8,493 nt of DNA from JBKPNX01 sp046732855 (GTDB lineage Bacteria; Pseudomonadota; Alphaproteobacteria; Geminicoccales; Geminicoccaceae). Below the pieces are notes generated by a model. That model saw only the letters and a program-made list of their open reading frames with translations. It was not told the DNA's origin and searched no databases. This document shows positions 1 to 8,104 of this stretch, piece after piece. Every line of letters starts with the position of its first letter. The first letter of the stretch is position 1. A program made the translations under genes and the position numbers. Location of the stretch: NCBI GenBank assembly GCA_046732855.1, contig JBKPNX010000138.1:1-8493 (forward strand). Reading direction: 5' to 3'.

Positions 1-458
1 CGCGGGCTGAAATAGCGCTCCTTGGCGCGCGTGCCCTCCTCGTCGCGCCGGATCCCGGCGATCAGGCCCTGGAAACCGTGGCGGGCCAGCGCGGTGTTGA
101 GCCCGGCGGTCTTGCGCGCCGCCGAGCGCGCCGCCGGCGGCAGGCTCGGGTCCATCTGGTCGATCGGCGGGCAGGGCTCGACCAGCAGCTTAAGGCCCCA
201 CTCCTCGCTGTAGCGCGCGCGGAAATCGTACATCGCCTTGAACTTCTTGCCGGTGTCGACGTGCAGCACCGGGAGCGGCACGTGGCCGAAGAACGCCTTC
301 CTGGTCAGCCACAGCACGACGTTGCTGTCCTTGCCGAGCGACCACAGGATCGCGAGCTTGTCGAATTTGGCGTACGCCTCGCGCAGCACGTAGATGCTTT
401 CGGCTTCGAGGCTGTCGAGATGGTCCATCGGGGTCGGGCTGGCTCTGGTTATGGGCAC
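1..458 (-). CDS. cysD: Sulfate adenylyltransferase small subunit CysD (3' end cut by window edge)
   Basis: This is the N-terminal part of the small, catalytic subunit of ATP sulfurylase, which works with the GTPase CysN to make adenosine 5'-phosphosulfate from ATP and sulfate in cytoplasmic sulfate assimilation. Numbering from the ATG at 428, the visible part has the family opening LEAESIYVLRE (residues 7-17), the PP-loop SLGKDS (30-35), HVDTG (56-60) and the conserved block RRDEEGTRAKERYFS (127-141). The frame is open at base 1, so roughly half of the usual 300 residues are present. I prefer the GTG at 458 as start because AGGAAG lies just upstream of it. The ATG at 428 has no ribosome binding site but would give an equally sensible N-terminus. 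The AKERYFSPR wording is that of a CysD subgroup slightly different from E. coli CysD. CysN cannot be seen; it would lie beyond the left edge. The family call is firm, the start is not. Confidence 0.88.
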   Translation of the reverse strand, partial: MPITRASPTPMDHLDSLEAESIYVLREAYAKFDKLAILWSLGKDSNVVLWLTRKAFFGHVPLPVLHVDTGKKFKAMYDFRARYSEEWGLKLLVEPCPPIDQMDPSLPPAARSAARKTAGLNTALARHGFQGLIAGIRRDEEGTRAKERYFSP

Positions 459-462
459 GCCG

Positions 463-468
463 CTTCCT
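463..468 (-). promoter_or_regulatory. Ribosome binding site favouring the GTG start of cysD
   Basis: On the minus strand AGGAAG lies four bases before the GTG at 458, which is in frame with the ATG at 428. No purine-rich motif precedes the ATG. This favours a product ten residues longer at the N-terminus. Confidence 0.4.
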
Positions 469-497
469 AACGGAACGGCCGGCCGCGGCAAAGCGGC

Positions 498-535
498 AAA
501 AAAGCGCGCCGGCCATGACGGATCGGCGGGCGCGC
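498..535 (-). terminator. Rho-independent terminator downstream of the ABC permease gene
   Basis: Bases 504-510 (gcgcgcc) pair perfectly with 529-535 (ggcgcgc). After one G-G mismatch, an inner stem forms between 512-514 and 525-527. Read on the minus strand, the hairpin is followed directly by six T residues (503-498). It lies between the permease stop (711) and cysD, so it probably ends permease transcription and separates the two genes. The plus strand also has a short T run after the right arm (538-541), so some bidirectional action is possible. Confidence 0.6.
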
Positions 536-623
536 GGTTTTCCCGTGCCAGCCGCCGCTCACTGCACCCTAACCCTTCGGGCCGTTCCGATCTCGGCGGC
601 GGGCTGGAGCGTGACACATCGCT

Positions 624-651
624 TTGCCAGCAGGCGGCGCCGCCTTGGCAA
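624..651. repeat. Inverted repeat with near-perfect hairpin, 3' of the permease gene
   Basis: Bases 624-629 (ttgcca) pair with 646-651 (tggcaa), and 632-645 form a perfect 14-base palindrome (aggcggcgccgcct). The only interruption is a two-base bulge at 630-631. It lies 60 bases past the permease stop and has no T run on either side, so it is not a classical intrinsic terminator. It could be an mRNA 3'-end stabiliser, a palindromic extragenic element or a protein binding site. Confidence 0.55.
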
Positions 652-710
652 GCCGGCGCGTGCCGAGGGGCACAGGGGCCAGTGCTTCCGGCGCGGCGTC
701 CACCCGACCG

Positions 711-1724
711 TCAGAGGTAACGGCGGCGCAGCGAGGTCTTGACGCTGTCGAGCAGGACCGCAAGCAGCATCAGGCCGCCGCGGATCACCTGCATGTAATA
801 GGGCTCGAGCCCCATGACGTTGATCGCGGTATCGATCGCCGAGAGCAGGAGCACGCCGGCGAACACCCCGGACAGCCGGCCGACTCCGCCGCGCAACGAC
901 ACGCCGCCGATGACCACCGCAGCGAACGCCTCGAACAGCATGCCGAGCCCGAGATTGGGGGTGGCGCCATTGGTCCGCGCCGCGAGCAGCCAGCCGGCGA
1001 TCGCCGCCAGCACCCCGGACATGATGAACGCGGTGTAGAGGACCCGCTGGACGTTGATGCCGGCGCGAAACGGCGCGATCGGGTTGCCGCCGACCAGATA
1101 GACGTAGCGGCCGAACTGGGTGCGGGTCAGCACCACGTGGAACGCCACGTAGGCGAGCACCAGGATCACCACGAGCAGGGGCAGCCCGAACACGTCGGTG
1201 GTGGCGACCGCGCGGAAGTCCGGGGGCAGGCCGTACATCGAGCGACCGCCAGTGAGCACCAGGCCGAGGCCGCGGATCGCGATATAGGTGGCCAACGTCA
1301 CGATGAACGCGTTGATCTGCAAGCGGATCACGAGGAAGCCATTGAACGCGCCGGCGGCCGCCCCGAAGCCGATGGCGAGCGCCAGCGTGAGCCAGGTGTC
1401 GAGCTCGTGCCCGGACGCCGAGCCGCGGCTCGCGGCGAGCCAGGCGGCCAGCATGGCGGCGAACGCCATGACCGATTCGACCGAGAGATCCATGTGGCCG
1501 GCGATGATGCAGAACGACAAGCCGATCGCGATCAGACCGACGAAGGTCGCGTGCTGCAGGATGTTGAGGAAGATGCCGAGCTGGAAGAACTGCTCGATGC
1601 TAAGGGAGAGCACGGCCAGGATGATCGCGAGGATCAGCCAGACCAGATGGTCGAGCAGGAAATTGATCAGCCTGATGCGGTCCGGCCCGAGAGGCCGCTC
1701 GGTGCCGCGCGCTCGAACCGCCAT
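711..1724 (-). CDS. ABC sugar transporter permease, RbsC/XylH-like
   Basis: This inner-membrane permease of 337 residues belongs to the carbohydrate uptake family 2 (BPD_transp_2), which brings in pentoses or related sugars with an ATPase and a periplasmic binding protein. About eight to ten hydrophobic segments are visible, starting at residues 24-42. Family landmarks are GHMDLSVES (76-84, where most relatives have DLSVGS), the loop VGGNPIAPFRAGINV (211-225), VIGGVSLRGGVG (271-282) and the C-terminal YYMQVIRGGLMLLAVLLDS. The length fits E. coli RbsC (321). An in-frame TGA three codons before the ATG at 1724 fixes the start, although no good ribosome binding site is seen. No ATPase or binding-protein gene lies on either side: upstream is a cytochrome gene and downstream is cysD. 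Partners must be elsewhere, or the gene is a leftover of a lost operon. The substrate cannot be told from sequence. Confidence 0.9.
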   Translation of the reverse strand: MAVRARGTERPLGPDRIRLINFLLDHLVWLILAIILAVLSLSIEQFFQLGIFLNILQHATFVGLIAIGLSFCIIAGHMDLSVESVMAFAAMLAAWLAASRGSASGHELDTWLTLALAIGFGAAAGAFNGFLVIRLQINAFIVTLATYIAIRGLGLVLTGGRSMYGLPPDFRAVATTDVFGLPLLVVILVLAYVAFHVVLTRTQFGRYVYLVGGNPIAPFRAGINVQRVLYTAFIMSGVLAAIAGWLLAARTNGATPNLGLGMLFEAFAAVVIGGVSLRGGVGRLSGVFAGVLLLSAIDTAINVMGLEPYYMQVIRGGLMLLAVLLDSVKTSLRRRYL

Positions 1725-1921
1725 GCCGAATCACGCCCCAAAAGTCGAGGTCCGCTTCAGGCTTAACCGCCGGAGCAGCGTTCGCCAAGGCGGGACGGAC
1801 CCGTGCTGCCTCCCGCGTTGAGCAGGCCGCCGCGGGGCCACCTCCGGCAGCCCGCCCGCCGTCCCCCAGAGCGCGCGCCGCGGCTCAGCGCGACGCGCGG
1901 CCCAGGGCTCGCCTTACTGCT

Positions 1922-2407
1922 TCACTGCTTCTCGCGGAAAGTCTCGTGACAGGCGCCGCAACCCTGCTTGCCGAGCACGCCGAGCGCCGGGCCGATCGCG
2001 GCCATGTCGCCGCCCTGCGCCACCTGCGCGAACTTGGCGCTCTCCGCCTCGAACTTCTGCGCCGCCTGCTCGAAGTCGGTCCATTTCTCCCAGATCACCG
2101 GCAGCGCCCCGGACTTTTCCGAGGTCTCGCCCTTGGCCGTGCCCTTGGGGAACAGCTGCTTCAGATTGGCGGTCAGGAGCTTGCCCTGCTCGGCCAGTAC
2201 CTGAGCGTTCCCAGCGACGTCGCCGAAGCTCACTTCGCCCTTTACCACCGCAGCGATCATGGTGATGTGGGCGCCGTTGGCGTCCATGAACGCTTTCCGA
2301 TATTTGACGACGCTGACCGGCTCGGCGGCGGCGAACGCCGTCGCCCCGAGCGAGCTCGCCAACACGCCGGCGGCGAGCGCGCTCCACATTCCACGCGGTC
2401 GAGACAT
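1922..2407 (-). CDS. Class II cytochrome c (cytochrome c'/c-556 family), periplasmic
   Basis: The 161-residue precursor has a signal peptide (about residues 1-27, ending AFA) and a mature part of about 134 residues, the usual size of cytochrome c'. The haem site CGACH (150-154) sits close to the C-terminus, followed by ETFREK, as expected of the four-helix class II fold. His154 would be the axial ligand. YRKAFM (36-41) and VVKGE (54-58) in helix 1, and the IW..W..F stretch (105-112), fit the family. Cytochromes c' bind NO and protect against it, while c-556 proteins carry electrons; Met41 and nearby Met50 leave the sixth ligand undecided. The minus-strand site GGGAGGA at 2412-2418 precedes the ATG well. 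The gene is divergent from the EF-hand gene and about 200 bases upstream of the permease gene, so it is probably its own transcript. Confidence 0.9.
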   Translation of the reverse strand: MSRPRGMWSALAAGVLASSLGATAFAAAEPVSVVKYRKAFMDANGAHITMIAAVVKGEVSFGDVAGNAQVLAEQGKLLTANLKQLFPKGTAKGETSEKSGALPVIWEKWTDFEQAAQKFEAESAKFAQVAQGGDMAAIGPALGVLGKQGCGACHETFREKQ

Positions 2408-2576
2408 GCTGTCCTCCCTGGCGATCCATTAATGCTCTTCATGGTTGCAGACTTTGCCGGCCATGGGAACCGCCTTCGATCCGGATTTCAAGGACGCTTA
2501 GGGGATTTGACTTATTGCTCCAACGGTGCCCAAAAGAAGCCCCGCGCCGTATCCGGCGCATCCGGTCCGCAACCAC

Positions 2577-3167
2577 ATGCCGACGGTGACGCGCTTGAGA
2601 CCACGCTCACGAACTCCTCGCGCATTGGTGAGAAAGCGCGGCCCGCACGCCTGGGGTCTGTGGTCGGGATTGCTCGTACTGAGCGCCGGGTCGGTGCAGG
2701 CGGCGATGCCGGAGCCGCCGATCGTCGCCTTCGACCGCTTCGTCACCGAGAGCAATCCGGTGTGCCAGTTCCAGGGCGCCGCACAATGCGTCGACCTCGC
2801 CTGGCGCTTTGCCGACGCGAACGATGATGGCGGCTTGTCGCTCGATGAGCTGGGCAGGCTGCGCGCTGACCTCGAGGTGTGGGCGATCTGGCGACAGGCG
2901 GAACTCGCCGATGTCGAGCGCACCGGGATCGCGTTCGGTCTGTGGCTGGTGGACTCGATCGGCCTGCAATATCTGCATTCCGCATATGATACGGACGGCA
3001 ACGGTCTGATCAGCCGCAGCGAGCTGCTCGCCGACGTGCATCTCGACCAACGCCCGATCGGCGTTGTCCTGCTCGATCCGGCGGCGGTCGATCACGCCGG
3101 GATCGCGCGTCGGCTCGGCCTTCCGCCGAGCATCCTCGAGCGCCTGCGGCTGGGTCAGACCGAATAG
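2577..3167 (+). CDS. Exported EF-hand calcium-binding protein
   Basis: Numbered from the ATG at 2577, this 196-residue protein has a hydrophobic export segment (about 25-43, ending SVQAA) and two canonical EF-hand loops: DANDDGGLSLDE (80-91) and DTDGNGLISRSE (138-149). Both have acidic or polar residues at loop positions 1, 3, 5, 9 and 12, with Gly at 6 and Glu at 12, so both should bind calcium. Cys63 and Cys71 could form a disulfide in the periplasm. The rest matches no family I recognise, and the role is unknown beyond calcium binding. The start is uncertain. A GTG at 2526 would add 17 residues. A GTG at 2628 would give a compact, typical signal peptide beginning with RKRG. None has a clear ribosome binding site; the ATG is a compromise. 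It converges on the lipoprotein gene, 92 bases away. Confidence 0.8.
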   Translation: MPTVTRLRPRSRTPRALVRKRGPHAWGLWSGLLVLSAGSVQAAMPEPPIVAFDRFVTESNPVCQFQGAAQCVDLAWRFADANDDGGLSLDELGRLRADLEVWAIWRQAELADVERTGIAFGLWLVDSIGLQYLHSAYDTDGNGLISRSELLADVHLDQRPIGVVLLDPAAVDHAGIARRLGLPPSILERLRLGQTE

Positions 3168-3259
3168 CGAGCGTCACCGAGGGCGCCGAGAATCGTTCTG
3201 CCCTGCTGCGGCAAGGCGACGCACCACGGCGGTTGGCCTTGTCTGAGCGGCCGTGACGA

Positions 3260-3682
3260 TCAGCCGGGCAGCATTCGCCTGATCAGCGACCGGATCGCAG
3301 GCTCGTACTGCTCGCCGGTCATGTTCGTCACGGTCGGGCGGCCGTCCTGATCGCGGGCGAGCGTGAAGGTTCTTTGGCTGAAACCGACGCACGGGTTGCC
3401 GTTGCCTTCTCCGGGCTCCTGCGCGCGGTCGCGAAACATGTAGCGCGCATCGACGACGAGCCGATCGGGCGTGTCCTCGAGCACGTCGATGCGCGAGAAG
3501 CCGTCGATGAACGGGCGAAAGCAGCTCGCCCCACCCTCGCTCGCGTGCCGCTCGTAGTACCGTCTGATGGCCTGCTCGATGGCGGCGGAGGGCCCGAAAT
3601 GTCCGCTCTCGATCCGCGGGCCCGTACAGCCGGCGAGCAGGACGAGGACGATCAAAAACGGGACGGCAAAGAACCTCGGCAA
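3260..3682 (-). CDS. Small lipoprotein of unknown function
   Basis: This 140-residue protein begins with a hydrophobic lipoprotein signal and a lipobox LLAGC (residues 15-19), so Cys19 should be lipidated after cleavage and the protein anchored in the membrane facing the periplasm. The mature part is soluble, with Cys54 and Cys98 as possible disulfide partners, a RDRAQEPGEG turn (84-93) and a basic C-terminus (RSLIRRMLPG). I do not recognise the family; it resembles small hypothetical lipoproteins of alphaproteobacteria. The chosen start is TTG at 3682, which a GGAGGA site places correctly and which gives a short standard signal peptide. An in-frame TTG at 3706 would add eight residues, including three charged ones, and has no comparable site. 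The gene is divergent from the molybdenum cofactor operon. Confidence 0.8.
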   Translation of the reverse strand: MPRFFAVPFLIVLVLLAGCTGPRIESGHFGPSAAIEQAIRRYYERHASEGGASCFRPFIDGFSRIDVLEDTPDRLVVDARYMFRDRAQEPGEGNGNPCVGFSQRTFTLARDQDGRPTVTNMTGEQYEPAIRSLIRRMLPG

Positions 3683-3687
3683 AACTG

Positions 3688-3694
3688 TCCTCCG
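3688..3694 (-). promoter_or_regulatory. Ribosome binding site setting the TTG start of the lipoprotein gene
   Basis: On the minus strand CGGAGGA is followed by a five-base spacer and then the TTG at 3682. This is one of the best Shine-Dalgarno matches in the window. It lies inside the reading frame if the upstream TTG at 3706 is used, so it argues for the inner start. Confidence 0.6.
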
Positions 3695-3914
3695 CTCGAT
3701 TGGCAAGCCCTGCGCGATGTCTGCGGCGTTCCAGACGTACCCGTGGACGGCCCTGGTCGCTGCAGGGCATTGGGCGGATCAGCCGTCGCCGCCGGTGCAC
3801 CGTCGCCCGCATGTCCGGCAAGGCGCCGTCATACGTATCGGAGTCCATGCGCCCTCGCCACAGATCGGCTAACATCGCCGCCGTGACCGAACCGGCGGAG
3901 GGAGAGACGAAAAG

Positions 3915-4616
3915 GTGAAGCGCAGCACGCTCGATCGTCTGCTCGAAGCTCGCGCCGCCAAGCGGCCGGCGGCGCATCTGCGCTGGCTGAAGGACGGGAA
4001 CGAGGCTCTGGTAATAGCCGGTGAGGCGGTGATCGGCGGACCGGTGCCGCCGGACGTCCTGGCGGCGGTACGGGCGGCGCACCGGCGCGACCGGGGACGA
4101 ACGGTCGAGACCGAGCGCGGGCCGCTGTTCATCCATGTGTTCAACCCGCCGCTCCGCCTGATCGTGATCGGCGCAGTGCATATCGCCCAGGCGCTGGTGC
4201 CGATGGCGGCCGTCTGCGGCTACGACGTGACCGTGGTCGATCCGCGGCGCGCGTTCGCGAGCGATGCCCGCTTTCCCGGGGTGAACGTGCGCCAGGACTG
4301 GCCGGACGAGGCGCTGGCGGAGTTGAAGCCCGATGCCCGCACTGCCGTGGTCACCCTGACCCACGATCCCAAGCTCGACGACCCGGCGCTGGATGTGGCC
4401 GTGCGTTCGGATGCCTTTTACATCGCCGCGCTCGGCAGCAAGCGGACCCAGGCCGCCCGTCTGGAGCGCCTGGCGGAACTCGGCCATGACCCCGCGACGC
4501 TTGGCCGGATCTTCGGGCCGGCGGGGCTGTCGATCGGCGCGGTCAGCCCGGCCGAGATCGCGCTCTCGGTGATGGCCGAGATGACCCAGGTCCTGCGCCA
4601 GGGCGGCGACGGCTGA
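3915..4616 (+). CDS. XdhC/CoxF-family molybdenum cofactor handling protein (short form)
   Basis: XdhC proteins bind molybdenum cofactor, protect it during sulfuration and deliver it to xanthine dehydrogenase family enzymes. This one has 233 residues. The C-terminal Rossmann-like domain is complete: RLIVIGAVHIAQAL (81-94, with GAVH where many relatives have GAGH), VTVVDPRRAFA (105-115), TLTHDPKLDDPAL (147-159), YIAALGSKRTQAAR (169-182) and IGAVSPAEIALSVMAEM (207-223). The N-terminal 75 residues lack the GSSPR and SGGCVE-type motifs of the usual XdhC_CoxI domain, so it is shorter than the roughly 300-residue classical XdhC. Cys101 is the only cysteine. The start is GTG, preceded by GGAGGGAG at 3897-3904. 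It is the first gene of a four-gene run and 89 bases ahead of the MoeA/MocA gene. The family call is firm; the exact partner enzyme is unknown. Confidence 0.88.
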   Translation: MKRSTLDRLLEARAAKRPAAHLRWLKDGNEALVIAGEAVIGGPVPPDVLAAVRAAHRRDRGRTVETERGPLFIHVFNPPLRLIVIGAVHIAQALVPMAAVCGYDVTVVDPRRAFASDARFPGVNVRQDWPDEALAELKPDARTAVVTLTHDPKLDDPALDVAVRSDAFYIAALGSKRTQAARLERLAELGHDPATLGRIFGPAGLSIGAVSPAEIALSVMAEMTQVLRQGGDG

Positions 4617-4705
4617 GCCGGCGGCCCTGGCCTGCCCTTGACCGGCCCTGCCCAAGACCCGACTCTGAAGCGGGAGCCTCAACTGCACGCCCTGGTCGCC
4701 ACTCC

Positions 4706-6306
<1,601 letters not shown>

Positions 6307-6310
<4 letters not shown>

Positions 6311-7524
6311 GCTTCGATGCACGTTCAGCGCGCGCCGAGTTCCCGGTCTTCGATCATCGCCCGCTGGGATTCCACTACCTCGACAGCGCCGCGACCGGTC
6401 AGATCTGCCGCGCCGCGGCCGACGCGCTCCTAACGTTCGAGACACAGAACCGCGCCAACGTGAAACGCGGCATTTACCCGCTCGCCGAAGCCGCGACCGA
6501 GGCCTTCGCCGATGCGCGCCGCGCCGTGGCCGACTACCTCGGGGTCGCCGATGCCGACGAGGTGATCCTCACCTCGGGCACGACGTTCGGCATCAATCTG
6601 TTCGCGCATGCTTTTGACAGGCGCCTGGTCGAGGGCGACGAGATCGTGCTGTCGGAGCTCGAGCACCACAGCAACATCGTGCCCTGGCAGCTGCTGCGCG
6701 AGCGCACCGGCGCGACCATCCGGGTGCTGCCGGTCACCGACGAGGGCCGGCTCGACCTCGATCGGCTGGATGATGTCCTGACCGAGCGCTGCAAAGTCAT
6801 CGCGGTGACCCATGCGTCCAATGTCACCGGGGCGCTTACCGACCTCGGGCGCATCGTCGCCGCGGCGCAGGCGGTCGGCGCCCGCGTGCTCGTCGATGGC
6901 GCCCAGCGGGCGCCGCACGGTCCGCTGGACGTGCCCGGGCTCGGTGTCGACGCCTACGCCATTTCCGGCCACAAGATGTTCGGCCCGACCGGCGGCGGCG
7001 CACTGTGGGTGCGCGGCGAGCTGCTGGCCGAGCTGCCGCCGTTCCTGGGCGGTGGCGAGATGATCAATCGGGTGACGTTCGCACGGACCGAATACGCCCG
7101 CGCGCCGCATCGCTTCGAGGCGGGCACGCCGGCAATCGGCGCGGCGATCGGCATGGGCGCCGCCGCACGCTTCCTCACGTCGATTGACTGGCGAGACGCC
7201 ACCCGCCACGAGCTCGGGCTGACCGAGCGCCTGCTGGACGGCCTGAACCGGATTCCGCAGATCCGGGTGATCGGGCCCGCGAGCCTGCAGGGCCGCATCG
7301 GGGTGATCTCGTTCGAGGCCGCGGGCGCGCATTCGCACGACATCTGCCACCTGCTGGGCGCCCGCGGCGTGTGTCTGCGCGGCGGCCATCACTGCGCGCA
7401 GCCGCTGATGGACCGGTTCGGCGTGGCCGCCACCGCCCGCGCCAGCCTCGCGCCGTACAACGACACCGCCGACATCGACACGCTGCTGGCGGGTCTGGAC
7501 CAGGTGCTCGCGATCCTGCGATGA
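6307..7524 (+). CDS. SufS-type cysteine desulfurase (class II)
   Basis: This PLP enzyme takes sulfur from cysteine as a protein-bound persulfide, releasing alanine. Its 405 residues match SufS (406). Active-site parts are ELEHHSN (117-123, His121 stacking on PLP), VDGAQ (196-200), the PLP lysine in SGHK (Lys223), RGGHHCAQPLM (358-368) with catalytic Cys363, and Arg377. His344 in HSHD lies 19 residues before Cys363, where Bacillus subtilis SufS has the His that takes over the SufU zinc; E. coli SufS has Tyr there. NVKRGIYPL (51-59) departs from the usual NVHRGIHTL, so two conserved His are missing. The ATG is in the ATGA overlap with the preceding gene. The frame stays open far upstream, but that part is Arg-rich read-through of the MoeA/MocA gene. 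Location suggests sulfur supply for molybdenum cofactor, as NifS4 does in Rhodobacter capsulatus; general Fe-S assembly is the alternative. Confidence 0.93.
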
Positions 7525-7955
7525 GCGATGAGCTGTATCATCAGGCCATTCTGGAGCTGGCGAAGAGGGCGCGGCAGGCCAGCCGCCTCGAGGCGCCGCA
7601 GGCGAGCGTCACGGTCGACAACCCGCTGTGCGGTGATCGCGTGACGCTGGATCTGAACCTCGCCGACGGCCGCGTGCGCGATCTCGGCCACAAGGTGCGC
7701 GGCTGCCTGCTCTGCCAAGCTGCCGCCGCCGCGATCGGCGAGCGGGCCCCGGGCGAGACGCCGGCGGCGCTGCGTGCTGTCGTAGAGGATCTGGGCGACG
7801 CAATCGCCAGGGCGCCGGAGACGGCGGGCCGGCGGTGGCCCGAGCTCGCGGCATTCGCGCCGGTGCATGCGCACAAGAGCCGGCACGAATGCGTCCTGCT
7901 GCCGTTCCAGGCACTCACGCAAGCACTGGACCGAGCCGAAGCGCACCTCCGCTGA
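7521..7955 (+). CDS. SufU-type sulfur acceptor / IscU-like scaffold protein
   Basis: This 144-residue NifU_N/IscU-family protein carries NPLCGD (34-39), RGCLLC (60-65) and RHECVLLPFQAL (121-132). The presumed zinc ligands are Cys37, Asp39, Cys62 and Cys124. From memory, B. subtilis SufU uses Cys41, Asp43, Cys66 and Cys128, so all four are shifted by the same four positions. The 62-residue gap between the last two cysteines equals that in SufU, not the 43 of IscU, so the SufU insertion is present. An extra Cys65 makes a CxxC motif not found in B. subtilis SufU. SufU accepts persulfide sulfur from SufS in the cytoplasm; the adjacent SufS-like gene overlaps its ATG (ATGA), so the two are probably made together. 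A role as Fe-S scaffold is possible but fits the cofactor context less well. It is the last gene of the run. Confidence 0.88.
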   Translation: MSDELYHQAILELAKRARQASRLEAPQASVTVDNPLCGDRVTLDLNLADGRVRDLGHKVRGCLLCQAAAAAIGERAPGETPAALRAVVEDLGDAIARAPETAGRRWPELAAFAPVHAHKSRHECVLLPFQALTQALDRAEAHLR

Positions 7956-8104
7956 GCCCCGGCTGCACGACAGCGCGCCGGCTAAGGCTCGGCAGGGCGG
8001 CCGCCGCCGACTTAGATGGTGGTGCTCTGCCGCGCTCTCTCCTATGATGCGCTCAAAAGGACAAGGGTGCTGCACCGCTGGTTCTGAAAGAGGGAAGGCA
8101 CGGC

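Noticed and set aside
624..1766. Plus-strand open frame of 380 codons
   Set aside because: It is antisense to the permease gene. The product is a run of Glu, Gln, Asp, His and Arg typical of antisense frames over hydrophobic GC-rich genes.
1600..1788. A 62-codon minus-strand frame overlapping the permease start, which could be its true N-terminus after a frameshift
   Set aside because: The permease from 1724 is already full length for the family, and the part of the frame before the overlap lacks the third-position bias of the neighbours.
2506..2522. TTGACTTATTGCTCCAA resembling an FNR site or a -35 box
   Set aside because: The half-sites do not match TTGAT-N4-ATCAA in sequence or spacing, and no -10 box follows at the right distance.
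3225..3255. Inverted repeat (cacggc / gccgtg) between the convergent EF-hand and lipoprotein genes, as a terminator
   Set aside because: A six-base stem with a 19-base loop and no T run is too weak to call in DNA this GC-rich.
3174..4688. Minus-strand open frame of 504 codons
   Set aside because: It runs antisense through the XdhC-like gene and through the lipoprotein gene in another frame. Its translation is Arg/His-rich without any family motif, while both overlapped genes have clear motifs.
8043..8048. TATGAT as a -10 box for the gene at 8105
   Set aside because: The hexamer fits well and its distance is plausible, but no -35 box is seen 16-18 bases upstream, so I do not call a promoter.
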